From Prunella strophiata (lineage: Eukaryota; Chordata; Aves; Passeriformes; Prunellidae): a DNA stretch of 64,000 bases. Every line of letters starts with the position of its first letter. Within the stretch, counting starts at the first letter, position 1. The translations under genes and the position numbers were made by a program. The notes beneath the pieces were generated by a model, which saw only the letters and a program-made list of their open reading frames with translations, was not told the DNA's origin and did not search any database. Shown here one piece after another: positions 38,131-50,640 of the stretch. The stretch spans positions 85,874,800 through 85,938,799 of the forward strand of contig JAZBQD010000030.1 in NCBI GenBank assembly GCA_036583965.1, read 5' to 3'.

Positions 38131-41100
38131 ACGTGTTGCAAGAAGCTGCACAGTAGTCACTTTTGCATGGACCACAGGCTTATTCAGAATGTTTTAGTAA
38201 TTAAGGCTCCTGTGAAACATAATATGTAAGTCAGTTTTCAAGAAGTAGTGTGACAGACGATAAACTTCTCCATCGTGTGCAATATGTATTTTGGGAAATG
38301 TAGAAAACTTATTTGAGTAACAGAAGGACTGTGATAATTCCCATGTGCAAAACCAGAGTCTCAGCAAGCCCATAGGAGATGTACCTTCATGGTGGAAAAG
38401 AGACTGAAAAATACTGTCTCATTAACGGGGAGACTGGTCTAGTAAAAAATCCCACCATAGTTCAAAATTGCAGCTGTGTCACTTCAGTGTGAGTGTTACT
38501 TGTGTGATCACCAGAGGTCAGTGTCACCACAGGCTGCAGCACAGAGAGGGAGGGAGATGCTGCTTATAAAAGATGAAAACAAGCTTGCCTGATCCCTCCA
38601 GAGTTTGCCCATGCTCTAACACCAAATATAACAAATTCACAAGCCTCTTTCTTTGTTAGATGGAGGGTAGATGAGTAGGGGGGGTACTGAGGAGAGAGAA
38701 AAGGACAAGGGAAAAAAAGAACTGGGGATCTGTAAGGAAATGGGAGCAGGAATAAAATAAACTTGGCTGGCTGCTTTGTGACCATAAAAGATATTGCCTT
38801 CAGATTCTCAAGCAGACAAGTCCCACCTGTGTTAAGGCATGCACCTAGCAATATAAATTACTGCCAGCTTCAAATGCTGAGAAATTATGAGGCTGGCTCA
38901 CAGTGTTTAAATAATTAAAAGTACTGGTTTCTTTTTCCTTTGTCCACACAGTTGGGCTTTTTTTTTTTTCTTTTTGCTGTATTCTCAAGTTTTCCCCACT
39001 AACATAATACCTGAGAAAGTGTGCATGTGTGTAATTTTAATGACATACAAAATCTTCATGTTGTCTAGTTTGCTTCTGGGATTGCAGTTTAAGAAAAAGT
39101 TTCTGTAAGGGTCAGAGGTGATGAATGAAGGTGTGTGAGCCTATTGCTGTTCCCTCACCTTGGTATGACACCAGACCCTGGCTCACTGAGGGTATCAATG
39201 GTGCCCTCTTCCACCCTTATGTACCACCTGTTCTGCACATGGGTGGGGTTGAGAGTGGGCATGCAGGACACAGCAAAAGCTGTGGTAGGGAGCAATTATT
39301 CAAGAGCAGAAGGGAGAGTAGAAAAACTCACTTATCTTTTTTGGGGCACTTTGAGGTGTGTGAACAAGCTTAACAAAAAGTGCTTTTGACTGTTTTGTTC
39401 CTACTGGTATTTTTGGAAGTTGATCTCCTACCAGTGCTAAAGCAGGTTGCAGCAATTTTAATACTGGTACAGAGAAATCCTGGGGTTAGATGCCTTGTGT
39501 TTTGTAGGATTTTTTTGACAATGGCAGAATATTCCATTAGGAATGGAGCTGTGGGTTGCAACCACAGCTTGAGATTTTTTCCAACTGGAGTAGTTTCTCT
39601 GTTCAGCTTTTGCAGTCCACCAAAGCTCTTGTGTTTGCTATCCTGGGGTTCAAACATCAATCCAGCCACACAGCTCAGAAGCAGTGGTGGAACTGCCATG
39701 AAAGAAACAAGTTTATTTCCAAGCTCCCTCTGTACAATGCTGGGTTTTAACATGAATACCTTCTTTTTGTGACTGTATTAACGGCCAGATTCGGAAAAAA
39801 AACTACTTTAAAATATCAGGTCTGGAGAATAATTTCTTGAGTAACCTGAGATATTTTTTACAATCAAAGAATACAGAGACCATCTCTCACATGGAAGGCA
39901 TTTACCTTCTACCAGGCAGAACTTCAGTATTTATCCAACCATATCCGCTGCTCTCAATTCACTGCAGGGTAAAGTCCTCTTCAATACTGCTCCAGAAGAA
40001 TGATACTGCTTATCAAAAGGAATTATCTAGATAATGTCATGACAGATACATGACAAACTTGCTTTCTCTGCACAAGTCTTAGGGCTAAGCAAATACAAAT
40101 TGAGCCTCTTTCCCAGGGCAAAATGCAAGTTGATTTTTGAACAATCCAACAAAAGAAAAGTAGGACAGTTCTCCACACTGGGCTTGAAAGTACAACAGGG
40201 TAAAAGTCCTAAAGCTGGCAGTCTTTAATGAAGACTCCATATTACTAAAATTTATAAATAACAGACATTTTGGTATATTTGTTCCAATACACTTTCATGT
40301 GATGAAGAGCTGGGATTTGAATGATGTTTACTTGGTCTCAGCATAGTGTTGTGATCTCTCTCAGCAACTTCTACGATCTACCATGAGTATGCTCTCTCTG
40401 GTTGCAGTGCAAAGGGTTGAACAAGTGTACACTCCTATTTACAATCTCACTATCTGAGATCCATCATCAGGCTAAACAATCCATGGCAGAAGAATCCTAG
40501 CAAGTTCACATATCTGCACTGAATTAAAGACATAATTTTAAAATAATAACAGAAAAAATAGAATAAATATAAGGCAAGAATATTTTCACCTAGTTTTTTT
40601 CCTCTAAATATTTCTGAATACTTTACCACACATTTTCTTGTAGTAATCGTTCCCCTTTCTTCCGCCCTGCCAAAATATCCTCACCTTTCCAAAATACAGA
40701 TATATCTCAGATCAAGGCAAGCCTTGAAAAAAGTTAAGACACAGCTAGGAAGACACATTTCCTTAAAAATTTAACATAGTAAATGTTCTTTGACCCCTAA
40801 AATCAAGTTTTTTTCTATAATTTTCAATGTTTTTTTTAGGTTAGTCTGGTCTTAAAGTATTAACTCAGAAACACTTTCCAGCCATATTTAATGGTGGTTA
40901 GGGAACAACACACTAATGGCAAAGTAATAGTAATAACAACAATAATAGCCCATGTCATATGGGAGCTGGTAGAGATGAGTGCATTTAATAAGTCTGATAG
41001 AAAGCATGAAATTTAATTAATTCTCTTTGGCAAACTTCCGAGTTGTGTCAAGACATGGCAGAAGCCCACTTATGGGTTAACCCTGTGAGGCTCCTGAGTC

Positions 41101-41962
41101 TCAGTAACAGGCAGCTGAAAAACTTTCTGTGCCACTTAAGCTGCTGACCACTCACACCATTTCTGTACTTTCTGCACCCCACAGGGGTAACAGAGACACC
41201 ACGACACTGCTGGTAGCAGATGCAATAAAAATTTTCCCCAGAGGATGAGTGTGTGTAAAAAAAAAGAGATGTGTTGCAAAAATATACACCTCTCTTTTGC
41301 AAGCTTGGGATGACAACACATTGCACCCTGTACTGATCTCTGAATGCTGGGGCATGCTTTCAGCTCTTCAGACAGAAAAAGACAGCAGTGAAGGCAGTAG
41401 CTATGCAAGAAAATCTCTTGCTGTATCCACCTAATGTTTATGGGTGCCTGAGCCTGTTTGGGATGTACAAACTGTGGAAGAAGGCAGGCGGGATATTCAT
41501 ATTGTTTAGCTGCAGGGACTAAATACACACATTCAGAACTGCAAATTTCCTTCAGGTTCCATATTTCAGTGAAGTGAAATAGGTTCTGCAAGGAACTGAG
41601 CTTAGGCAATCTACTTCTGTCTCTGGCTGAATAAAAAGGATGGGAATGCTCCCAACTCAGGTACTTAATTTTTCTCCCTTTCTCAAGTTAGACACCTAAG
41701 TGAGCTGCCTGAAGCTACTGCTCAGATAATCTCAGATGTCCCTGCCTGCTGAATGCTCAGGCTGATGCCTGCAAGGGCTGCCTTCTAGTGCTGTAGGGGA
41801 GGAGATAAATCTGAGGAAGAGGTAATGAAACAATCCAGAGGTTTTTGGGGTTCCATATGACATGTGGTGGAGTAGGACACATGGAGGACTTTAAAGTCCC
41901 ATGTTGTTTACCCAGTGTAAGCAGAGGAGAAAACTGCTGGGTGAAATTAGGTGATTAACACA
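38131..41962. other. Unannotated sequence
   Basis: No supported gene. Overlapping frames at 39125-39389, 39370-39772 (127 and 130 codons on opposite strands) and 41048-41609 (157 codons, minus) lack recognisable domains. Confidence 0.4.
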
Positions 41963-42005
41963 GAAAAGAAAAAAAAAAAAAAAAACCCAAAAAACCCAAA
42001 ACCCC
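41963..42005. repeat. A/C-rich low-complexity tract
   Basis: An A-run followed by CCCAAAAAACCCAAAACCCC-type alternation. Confidence 0.9.
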
Positions 42006-42616
42006 TATTTTTGTAAGGAAATAGTTTGGAAGATTTTGGTAATATGTCCAAGGTTAAAAAAGGAGGTTGGCTTCAGGTTTTTTCTTGCTGTTAAGTGATG
42101 CACATCCACAAGGTGCCAAAGAAGGATGCAGAAAAAGACTGGAGACTTCTGTGTTACTGAAACTTTAGTTTCACACAACTCTGCTAGCTCCTGCTCTGAG
42201 ACACTCTCATTTCCACCCCATCTCAACTGCAGAGCTGTGCAGTGCATCCTGAACGTCTGCCTCACATGTTGGTCTTCCTCTCCTGGGATAGAGACTGTGG
42301 TCACAGGCCTTACCCAGAGACAGGACAAGGTGTTTGTAGGGGAACAATGCAACAGGGATGCAGAGAACTGAGGCACTTTCTGCTGGGACCTATTGACAGT
42401 TGGATAGCCTCTGGAAAAATGGAAAGGCAGCCATGATTTGCTAGTCATTTTTAAAGGTTAAAACCCACAGTCTTCCTAGTTCCTGCAAGGCTGGGATTTC
42501 TCTAGCTACACATTTTGTTATAACCACTGGACAATTAACTGTGACTACACCTCCTTGACAATTTAGTCTGTTCTGCAACTCCACACTTATATCTGCTACC
42601 TGGTATGACTACTAAT
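42006..42616. other. Unannotated sequence
   Basis: A 147-codon minus frame (42005-42448) and two overlapping plus frames show no domain; no gene is supported. Confidence 0.4.
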
Positions 42617-42642
42617 ATGTATGTATGTATGTATGTATGTAT
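42617..42642. repeat. (ATGT)6 microsatellite
   Basis: Six perfect ATGT units plus a partial one. Confidence 0.95.
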
Positions 42643-43403
42643 ACTAAAATGCCTGGTGTGTATCTCCAGGTTTCCCTGAAATCTCCAGGTTTCCCAGTCC
42701 ATAAATTTGATCCAGTTTGTTCTGGGCATGCAGCTGATAACACTATGAATTGGAGCTGTAGCAGTGCCTGTGATGCTACATGAAGAGAAGAGTCCTGCAT
42801 TTATTCACACAAAGCCCCATCACTCCAGCTCTCACAGGAAGGCAGACAAAGCACTTGTAGTTTGGATCCTTCTTGTCTTTTTCAAAGTCCTGTTCTCAGA
42901 AGCCTGGACTGTCATAGGCAGTTAAGGAAAGTACTTGAAAATAGAACAATTTCATACCATTTGAAGCTGTGCTCTTCTACATATTTCAAATTATAAATTA
43001 CTAAGAGCTTGTTTTTTACTTCAGAGCAAGATAGTATAATATATGTGGTGTACGTTCATATACATGTGAGTACCTTTACTTTTAAAAGACCACCAGGGAG
43101 ACTTGCTGGCAATTTTCTATAGAGAAGGAAGTGGAGATGGATTTGGACTGCTAATACCAGAATATTACCTACCATCTGGATAGGCTTAACACATGATAAA
43201 CTGTGAGGTTTGGACATAGATTTGTGCTTGAGGAGGTTGCTTAAAAGCCTGTGTACATTGTACTGACCTGACTCTCATCCTGTGGAGTCTTAGTCTGTTT
43301 CTTTTTACAAGGTGAACACAGAATAACAATTGAGAGATATAGAAACCTCAAATTTAGAATAATAAACTAGAAATAAGAGTGTGTTTAGAGGTTTTCTGCT
43401 CAT
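42643..43403. other. Unannotated sequence
   Basis: No gene or repeat family recognised. Confidence 0.4.
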
Positions 43404-43440
43404 AAAAAAAAAAACCAAAAACCAAAAAACAAACCCACCT
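43404..43440. repeat. A/C-rich low-complexity tract
   Basis: An A-run followed by CCAAAAACCAAAAAACAAACCC. Confidence 0.9.
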
Positions 43441-44284
43441 CTTGGTATTCAATTATGGAGCTCTAAATTCATAGATTACAAAACCAAAGAGAAAAACTGT
43501 ATTCAACCATTTTTTTACCTCTCATTTAACAAGGACCAAAAGGCTTTTAAACTCCTTGGTTTAGCTCCAAATCTCAGCTTCTCTTGGAGCTACACAATTT
43601 ATTAAAAATTTCTAGACGTGTTTCAATATTTTTTTCTGATGTGGAATCTATTAAATGTGTTAACACCTTGTTTGGGACTTAATTAACGTCACTGATAGAA
43701 AGTGTAACTTGTTACTTCAATTTACAACTACTGTAGGGTTGTTACAGTTATGATGGCCAGAGGGTGTAAAAAAATCAGATTTCATAAGATCCAGTAGTAT
43801 TTTTTATAAGACAGATTGATACAGTTGAAAAAAAAGAGGAGATTTAGTGCTTTTATACCTAAGAGCTCACCTGTTTTTTATCAATGATATGAGTTAGACA
43901 TAAAAAATAATACTTCTCCCTGAAAATGCTGCCTGACTTAGGAACCTATACAGGCATAATTTGTTGGGGTCAGTTATTGCAAGGGCAAATTATAAAGCAC
44001 TACTGCATTCTGATGGCTTTTCTCTGGCCTGGGAAGAGCAGAATGGGGGATAGAGGTTCTGTGATGTACAATGTTAATGTACAGCTATGTACAGCTATAG
44101 GAAAAGTGAGTTTTATGCTCCCTTTTGTCCCCTTCTCTCCCCACTGTCCTCTTGCTGAGCTATGCCCCAACACTGTGTTACTCATACATGAGCTATCAGG
44201 AGACTGATTCAGCTGGCATTTTTTCATCAGTTTACCCTCTTTTTATTTATCACTGTTACAGTTTCCTAACTACCCTCAAAATCT
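43441..44284. other. Unannotated sequence
   Basis: No supported gene. A short GTACAGCTAT direct duplication is visible near 44079-44098. Confidence 0.4.
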
Positions 44285-44745
44285 GACTCAAAGGGTCATC
44301 TAGACCATATTTCTACTAGAGATCAGATGAAAGTGACATACATAGACCCAATATAACTAATCAATTCTTAAAATTCTTCATTGAGAAACCCTCAGCTTTT
44401 CCAGGTATCCTCTTTGTGACAATTAACTGTACTATATTTCAGAAAGTTCTTTCAAACACCTCTTCTAAGTATTTTCCATACAAATATTTCACAGCATGGC
44501 ATTAAAAACTGATCCCTGAGGACCTGACTAGGAAAACATAATTTCTGTGAGAATTCTCTATTTGCAATTTCAAGAAAAACTCACACTTTTAAAGCTATTC
44601 AAGATACACCATGTTGAGTTTATTGTTGTTTTACTTTGCTAATCAAAATTTTGTGAGGTACCAAATCAAATGCCTTATTTGAGCATTATTACTTTTATCA
44701 ACCAAACCCATCCAATATTTGAAAGCTAATGAGTTATCTAAGACA
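44285..44745 (-). mobile_element. Ancient amniote CR1/L3-like LINE reverse-transcriptase remnant
   Basis: The minus strand keeps two RT blocks in order. At 44635-44676 it reads KAFDLVPHKILISK (CR1 consensus KAFDTVSHNILISKL). At about 44500-44530 it reads SGPQGSVFNAML (consensus SGVPQGSVLGPLLFNIF). The DNA between them (ATGTTGAGTT, TTTGCAATTTCAAG) also resembles the old CR1 type common in turtles and other amniotes. It is strongly decayed, with many indels and stops. The RT part, 44490-44745, is firm; extension left to 44285 rests on weaker similarity (AAGGGTCATCTAGACCA). Confidence 0.7.
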
Positions 44746-46356
44746 GTTTCTTAATCATGCCTAAATTTTCTTTCCAGCAGAAAAACCCAAACTTAGTCCT
44801 TCTGCTGCCAAGCCCTTCCTCTGGCTTATTTGAAACACCTCTTTTTGAGAAAACTGGGAGGGAATGAATCTTGTTTTGTGAAAGGGGGAAAACAAAGCTG
44901 TTGCTTCCTGCTTTCTCCTTACCTCTTCCCATTGCCTACAAGAAAACAAGCTGGCTAAGTTGTATATGTACATGTAATTAAAGTGAAGCCATTTTGGAAA
45001 TAATTCCAATTTACCATGAAAAACTGACATATTAGCTCGCAAATGATGTGTTTCAAAATTAGAGGTGTGCATAGGTTAAGTTTAAGTTGATTGTTAAACA
45101 TAAAATATGTCAATTAAAAAAACCAACAACCCTACTAACTACTGTCATTTTCAGAACAAGTGAATGAGAACATCAAGTAATGAATTGAAATTAACTTGTT
45201 TCTCAGTAATCACAGTCTATCTAATTTCTTATGTCTTAAACATCTGTTACTTACACTTCAAAGGAAGGGTAGTTATATTGAAAGAAGCTGGACAGTGTTG
45301 CTAGCTACTGGGGAGCCTTCCTTGCCAAACAGAAAATACCCTACTACATCACTGAGAAAAAGGAATCTGAGTTATTTTTGCCAAGATATATTTTAGCCAT
45401 ATATTCAGTATTTCCACAGAGAATCCCTGTTGAATCATATGCTTTGGGATAAGAGGGCAACAAAAATTAAAGTGATTATTCATTACAGCTATTTTAATTG
45501 CATTCATTTTAAAATCAGTTTCACTATCTTTTTTCCCCCTGGTTTCTTTAACTGAAATCTGGCTGAAGTGAAACCTAACTTCAGTGCAATGTAATTTAAT
45601 GGAAGGTTTAGCTAGGAAGAGGTAATGAACACCTGTATCAAAAGTAGTGGTTACCATAAAATGATACGTGTGTTAAATATTTACCAGATGGCAGTATTAT
45701 TTTCTGCTCAAAGTTTACGGAACTACTTAGTGTCCTAGGCTTGATGATGTGATAACCCTTGGTAAATATTGATTTTTAAATGGTGACCACTGTACAAATT
45801 TATACTTGCTAATGGAGGTCCACAAAGCAAACAGTACTAATTGAGCAAAAGCAAGGCACTTCTTCAGCTTGTATGTTTGACTTGACATATTGTGCCAGAC
45901 ACAATGCAGGTCCCATGTGTCTCCCACCAAAATGAGGGATGTTCACCATAACTCTGGGCAACATGGAGATGTAAAGGTAAAGAACAAAATATCTGGTAAT
46001 TTTTCCTTGTTTAATGCACATCTTTGTAAAAAGCCAAATCACGTGTTTACTGTTCTCAAAACACTCATCATTCTACCTTCTCTTAACATGTGCTTTTGCT
46101 GCCTCACACTTCCTTTCATATCTTTTATCCTTTTAATCTTTGTGTTTTCAAACTCTTTGGCAAAGCAGTCATTGCCAGTAGTTCTAATGGTAAAGCCATT
46201 TCCTCAAACCATGATTCTAAGGATCCATCTTGTCTTTCCTCATTTCAAAGACTCACTCATAAGAGAAACTGAAGAGTCACCCTGACATCACAGGGCTAGA
46301 TTTTTGGACTGCAGAAAGTAAGGTCTCACAGACCACAGACCTCAGTGACATGGGTG
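44746..46356. other. Unannotated AT-rich sequence
   Basis: No supported gene. Short frames around 45196-46285 on both strands lack domains. Confidence 0.4.
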
Positions 46357-46760
46357 TCACAGTTGAGACAGGGACAATACAAAGCAACACACTCCATTTT
46401 CAAGGCTTCATACTGTTTTTATTACAGCATGCATGCTTTTTATACATTCTTACAAAACTCACAAGTTTACACTTTACTCATTGGTCTTGAAAGACAAACA
46501 AAGTGCTTATTGGAATAGGCAGCTGCAGGTTTCTCTTATTTATTCTTTCTTTCTTGGTTTCTATGTCAACGGCCTTGGTAGAAAATTCTTTCAGGGGTAA
46601 ACATGGATCCTCTTATCAAACCTCTCTCTGGCTCACAGAAGTCGCTGTAAAACCTCTTCCAGATGAAGGGGCTTCATCATCATTGCACAATGGCTTTGAA
46701 GCAGCATTGGAGAGACCATCCATGCACTTGTACCCCTCCAATATGCACTTGCACTCAGTT
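46357..46760 (-). mobile_element. Possible solo LTR, minus orientation
   Basis: Read on the minus strand, a TATAAAAAG box (rc of about 46437-46445) is followed about 20 nt later by an AATAAA signal (rc of about 46418). The sequence then ends with CTGTCTCAACTGTGACA at 46357, the compact TATA-polyA-CA layout of an endogenous retrovirus LTR R/U5 end. The U3 edge on the right was not found and no target-site duplication was identified, so the right coordinate is nominal. No internal retroviral coding sequence was seen next to it. It could be coincidence in AT-rich DNA. Confidence 0.3.
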
Positions 46761-49683
46761 ATATTGTATTTTATGCAGAGCAGGAAAGAATTCACTGTGC
46801 AAGTGATGTAGAGTTACTTGCTGGGTGTAAATGCTTTGCCCATGTTCCAAAAATACTTAACATACTGCACGCTGCACACTGCAAGATTCTTCATTTTAAA
46901 TGCATAGAATTGAAGAGATTGTGAGATTACTGAGAAAAACTGCTTATGTATTGCTGGACCTTAAATTTCACCCATTTACCCTAGACTGAGCACCCCAATT
47001 AAGCCTGAAGCATATCTTCTGAAAAGAAATCCTGACTTGAGATGAGTTGAATTTTTTAAAAAAATGGAAAATCCCCAACTTTCTTTAAGAGGACTTTATC
47101 AGATTGTGTAGTGCTCCCCTGGCATTTCAAGCATAGTGAAAGTTGACATGCAAAAAATTTCTTCTGTCACATTGTGGAGAAGAAGAAAATCAGTCATAGC
47201 CAAACTTGGTATACTGCATATAAATGAAAAATAATAATAATTAAAAAAATAGCTGTGTACATGTAGGGCAAATCTTTATCAAGAGCTTTATGCTTAGAGA
47301 GGAAGTTATTTAGTGATTTATGACTAGATAGAGCAAGAAGACCTCAAATGGGATTTACCTGCTCTGCTAGTGTCCACTAAAGAGTGAAGAGCTGTTGAAG
47401 AAGAAATAGGAATAAGGCAGTAATGACCCTCCCAAACTTGCCTTTGTTTAGCCCATTGCAGTGTAAGGAATAAATATAACCTAAGTCCACTGAGCTAGTT
47501 AGTCAGATACCTTCGGGCCAGAGGTATTTATAGGTTAAACTTCCCAAGAAGAGCTTGTATGAATAAACTCTTGTTTTACTTCAACTCTTCACCTTCTTCT
47601 GCAGGAGCAGGCTGTTCTAAAATATTTCATAATTTTTGAAATGAATTTTATGTTCCATGTAACAACCTACTACAGCTTAGCTTGACAGCTGAAGATCTTT
47701 CAGCATGTTACATTCAGGATTTGACCTGTATTTTAAGCATGGCCTCCACATATTGCTAGATGTTGTGTACCCCTCAGCCACTGGGCTCAGTTTGAGTGGG
47801 ATCTCTTTTAGGTCTCTCACTTTTAATGGTGCTCCAAGCCTATGTCTGTAAGGAAAGAAGTCGTAGCAAATGACCAATTAGCAACCAAGAACATCACTGG
47901 GTGTTTTGAATGTTTTTGCTGCTATAAATTGCAATCTATTGTTACATTTCTGTAGCTATAGAGCAATTGTATATTTGTATAAAATATATGGGTCACTGGT
48001 ATGAGAACATTAACAGGTGCTTCCAACAATCTTATTGCTTTCTTAGACCATAGTGATGTGTTATCAAAACCTACAGCATTGCCCCCATAGTATCTTTACT
48101 TCAAAACACTGAAACTGAAGAAGGAAAAAGACATACTTTTGCCCTTTCTAAAGGGCTTGAGCAAATTTTGCTTAAGCAAAGATACCAGCTCTCACAGTCA
48201 GCAAGGGTGAGTAGTGAACAGATCAGAGCCTTCTCAGTTGGATAGTAGTGAGGGGCTCAGCCTTTCTGTACCATGTCTGGGCCAGGCATGCCACAAGCCA
48301 CACATGCTGTAAAGCCACTTGAGAAGCCTCCCAGAAGTCTGGCTGACAGTCTGTGGAGGTTGTGACTGCTGGAAACCATACACTTCAAACTGTTGTAAAC
48401 TCAGAGAAAATCCTTGCCACAAAATCATGTGGAGCTCAAGGCTTTCTAAAACCTTACTATTGTAAGTTTGTATTATTGAAGACACTTAAGTCTTTCCAGC
48501 TAAGCTTTCCAGCTTGGCTTTCCCAAGGTTTCAGGACTGATCCCTCTAAGGACCACCACCTGTCATACTTGGAGGGAACCAGCCTTGTTGCCCACATGGT
48601 TTTGTGAGATCTTGGAACAGCTGAGGAAGACAACTCAGCCTGTGAACTTTAATACACAGCTGATTTAAAAATCTCATAAGAAGTCATATAAAATCAACTG
48701 CAGTAGATGCTGCCCTAGAGCCTTGCAAACACCGAACTACAACACACAATACAGCAACACAGAAACTGTTTCATAACATAAAACCATTGCAATTTCATCT
48801 ATTAATGGCACAGAAAATCACTAAGGCCAAAAGGGAAGAGAATCTCCCAGTCTGTTTCATCAGCTCCTTGCCAAATTGTAGACTGAAATATGAGCAATAC
48901 CTTTAAATCAGAAGCAAAATCTGGCCGCCCCTACAAAGATTTGGGCTGGACTATGTTGCATGACTTCAGCTCTGAATCCAATTTATTTGTACTAAACCTA
49001 GAGTTACTATTAGCAGGTTTGAAGCTAAACATGTATGTCAGTTGAATATATGAATATATGCATTATTTTTTTTTCTGGGTATATCCTTAGCTAATAAATG
49101 TTACAAACTTTTTTTTTTTGGTCTTATCTTTTAATATTTACTCTGTGTTCTCTATGGTGAGTACCTTACATATTCCTAGCATCCTCTTCTCCTTTTTTTC
49201 CACTACAACGTTGATTCTATACAAGTGAGACACATTAATGACTTGTATTTGTTAATATAATTTAATAGTTCTCTAGGTGATTTTATTTATATTCCCTCCT
49301 TTTCTAAGTTACTCAGCTATATAGATAAATGTATATATGCACACATATATAGCTATCTTTACAAGAAATAAGGAAAATATTTTACATTATTTCAAATCTG
49401 TGTACTAATTAAATTAGTCAAAAGGTTTTGTTATCAGTTACAATGAAATACCCGTTCTCCTGAAATCACCAGATAAGTGCCATCCTGGACTTCAACTAAA
49501 ATTACAAACACCTTTTTTTCCCCATGCACTTTTATTTTTTTTCAGTTTGCACTACTCACTATGTGCAGAAGTCTTAGATGTACATTAGAATACATTAATA
49601 TTAGATGTACCCAGAATACAGAACAATGAAATATTTACAAACAAATGAAAGTCATATGTGTGGGGTTTGTGTTTGGTGGGGAT
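46761..49683. other. Unannotated sequence
   Basis: No supported gene. An AATAAACTCTTGTTTTAC segment at about 47560 recalls an LTR end but lacks boundaries. Frames at 48234-48607 have no domain. Confidence 0.4.
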
Positions 49684-49710
49684 TGTTTTTGTTTTTGTTT
49701 TTGTTTTTTG
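49684..49710. repeat. (GTTTTT)n tract
   Basis: Four or five near-perfect GTTTTT units. Confidence 0.9.
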
Positions 49711-50587
49711 TTCAAAGAACAAAACTGAAGTATATCTTGATCTTTTGGCAGGGTTTGGGAATGATTTTAAGATACCACAGAAGTAGGAGGAACAGGCTGA
49801 AGAAAAGCTGCCCTTTCCTACCAGTGGCTTGGACAAGGCATTCTATAGTGTTGTACTGTTCATGTAAGTGCTTGGATACTCTGCAGGTCATTTCCCTTGT
49901 GACTGAAAGAAGAATTTTTGTTTTTGAAGAAAATGCTTCACAGAATGTATGGACTTTCAAGAACAGTTAGGTAAAACTACATTAAGATTGACATGGATGT
50001 GAGAAATCTTTCCTGTATTTGAAAATGCTTCATTCCATATCCTCTCCCCTGCCACCCTCCAAAAAAAAAAAAGGAGAAATAACACAAGAAAAATTTAATC
50101 AGTTGGATTATGAAAAGAAGTGAAAAATGTCTTTAGAACTTATAAATTTATACTAGTGTTAATATATTAATTATAATGAGTTTATATATCAGCTTATTGT
50201 AGTAAAACTGATATATAGTGCCTGTTAATTACAAACTTTGTGTGATGGTCTTTCTACTTATGAGAGAAAAAATTTTAGAAATAATGATTCATCTAGAGTG
50301 TGTGCTTAATTTTGAAACTCTGAAAATTGAACTCTGAATATGAAGAAATCCAGTCATAGCACACAAGAAAGAAGACACAATGAGATCACTAATGAGTTAT
50401 GTTACGCAACAGCTGTGGGGTATTGCATGGTCTGTGAAGGTATAGAAAATTATGTAGTTTTGTTCATTGGTCTGGAAAACAAAAAAAAATGTTGAAACAA
50501 GCTCACAATTACTCTTTCTTTTAGGTCCAAGAAAATGTTATATGAAGAATGTCATTTGGTGCTTATATGTGTAAACTGTTTTTGGTT
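49711..50587. other. Unannotated sequence
   Basis: No gene recognised; frames at 49605-49970 on both strands lack domains. Confidence 0.4.
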
Positions 50588-50640
50588 CATAGAATGTAAT
50601 AGATTGGAAGAGACCCCTCAGGATCACTGAGTTTCAGATA
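50588..50640 (-). mobile_element. Short CR1 3' tail
   Basis: CATAGAATG followed by AGATTGGAAGAGACCCCTCA and GGATCA is the reverse complement of a CR1 3' terminus. Only about 50 bp is recognisable; either a very short 5'-truncated insertion or a decayed one. Confidence 0.65.

Noticed and set aside
41136..41609. 157-codon minus-strand frame
   Set aside because: No recognisable domain, overlaps other frames on both strands, and no splice or promoter context; chance is more likely.
42005..42448. 147-codon minus-strand frame
   Set aside because: No domain, and overlapping plus-strand frames of similar quality.
47371..47606. Possible plus-strand LTR ending near AATAAACTCTTGTTTTAC
   Set aside because: TG and CA ends can be picked, but no target-site duplication or second diagnostic feature was found.
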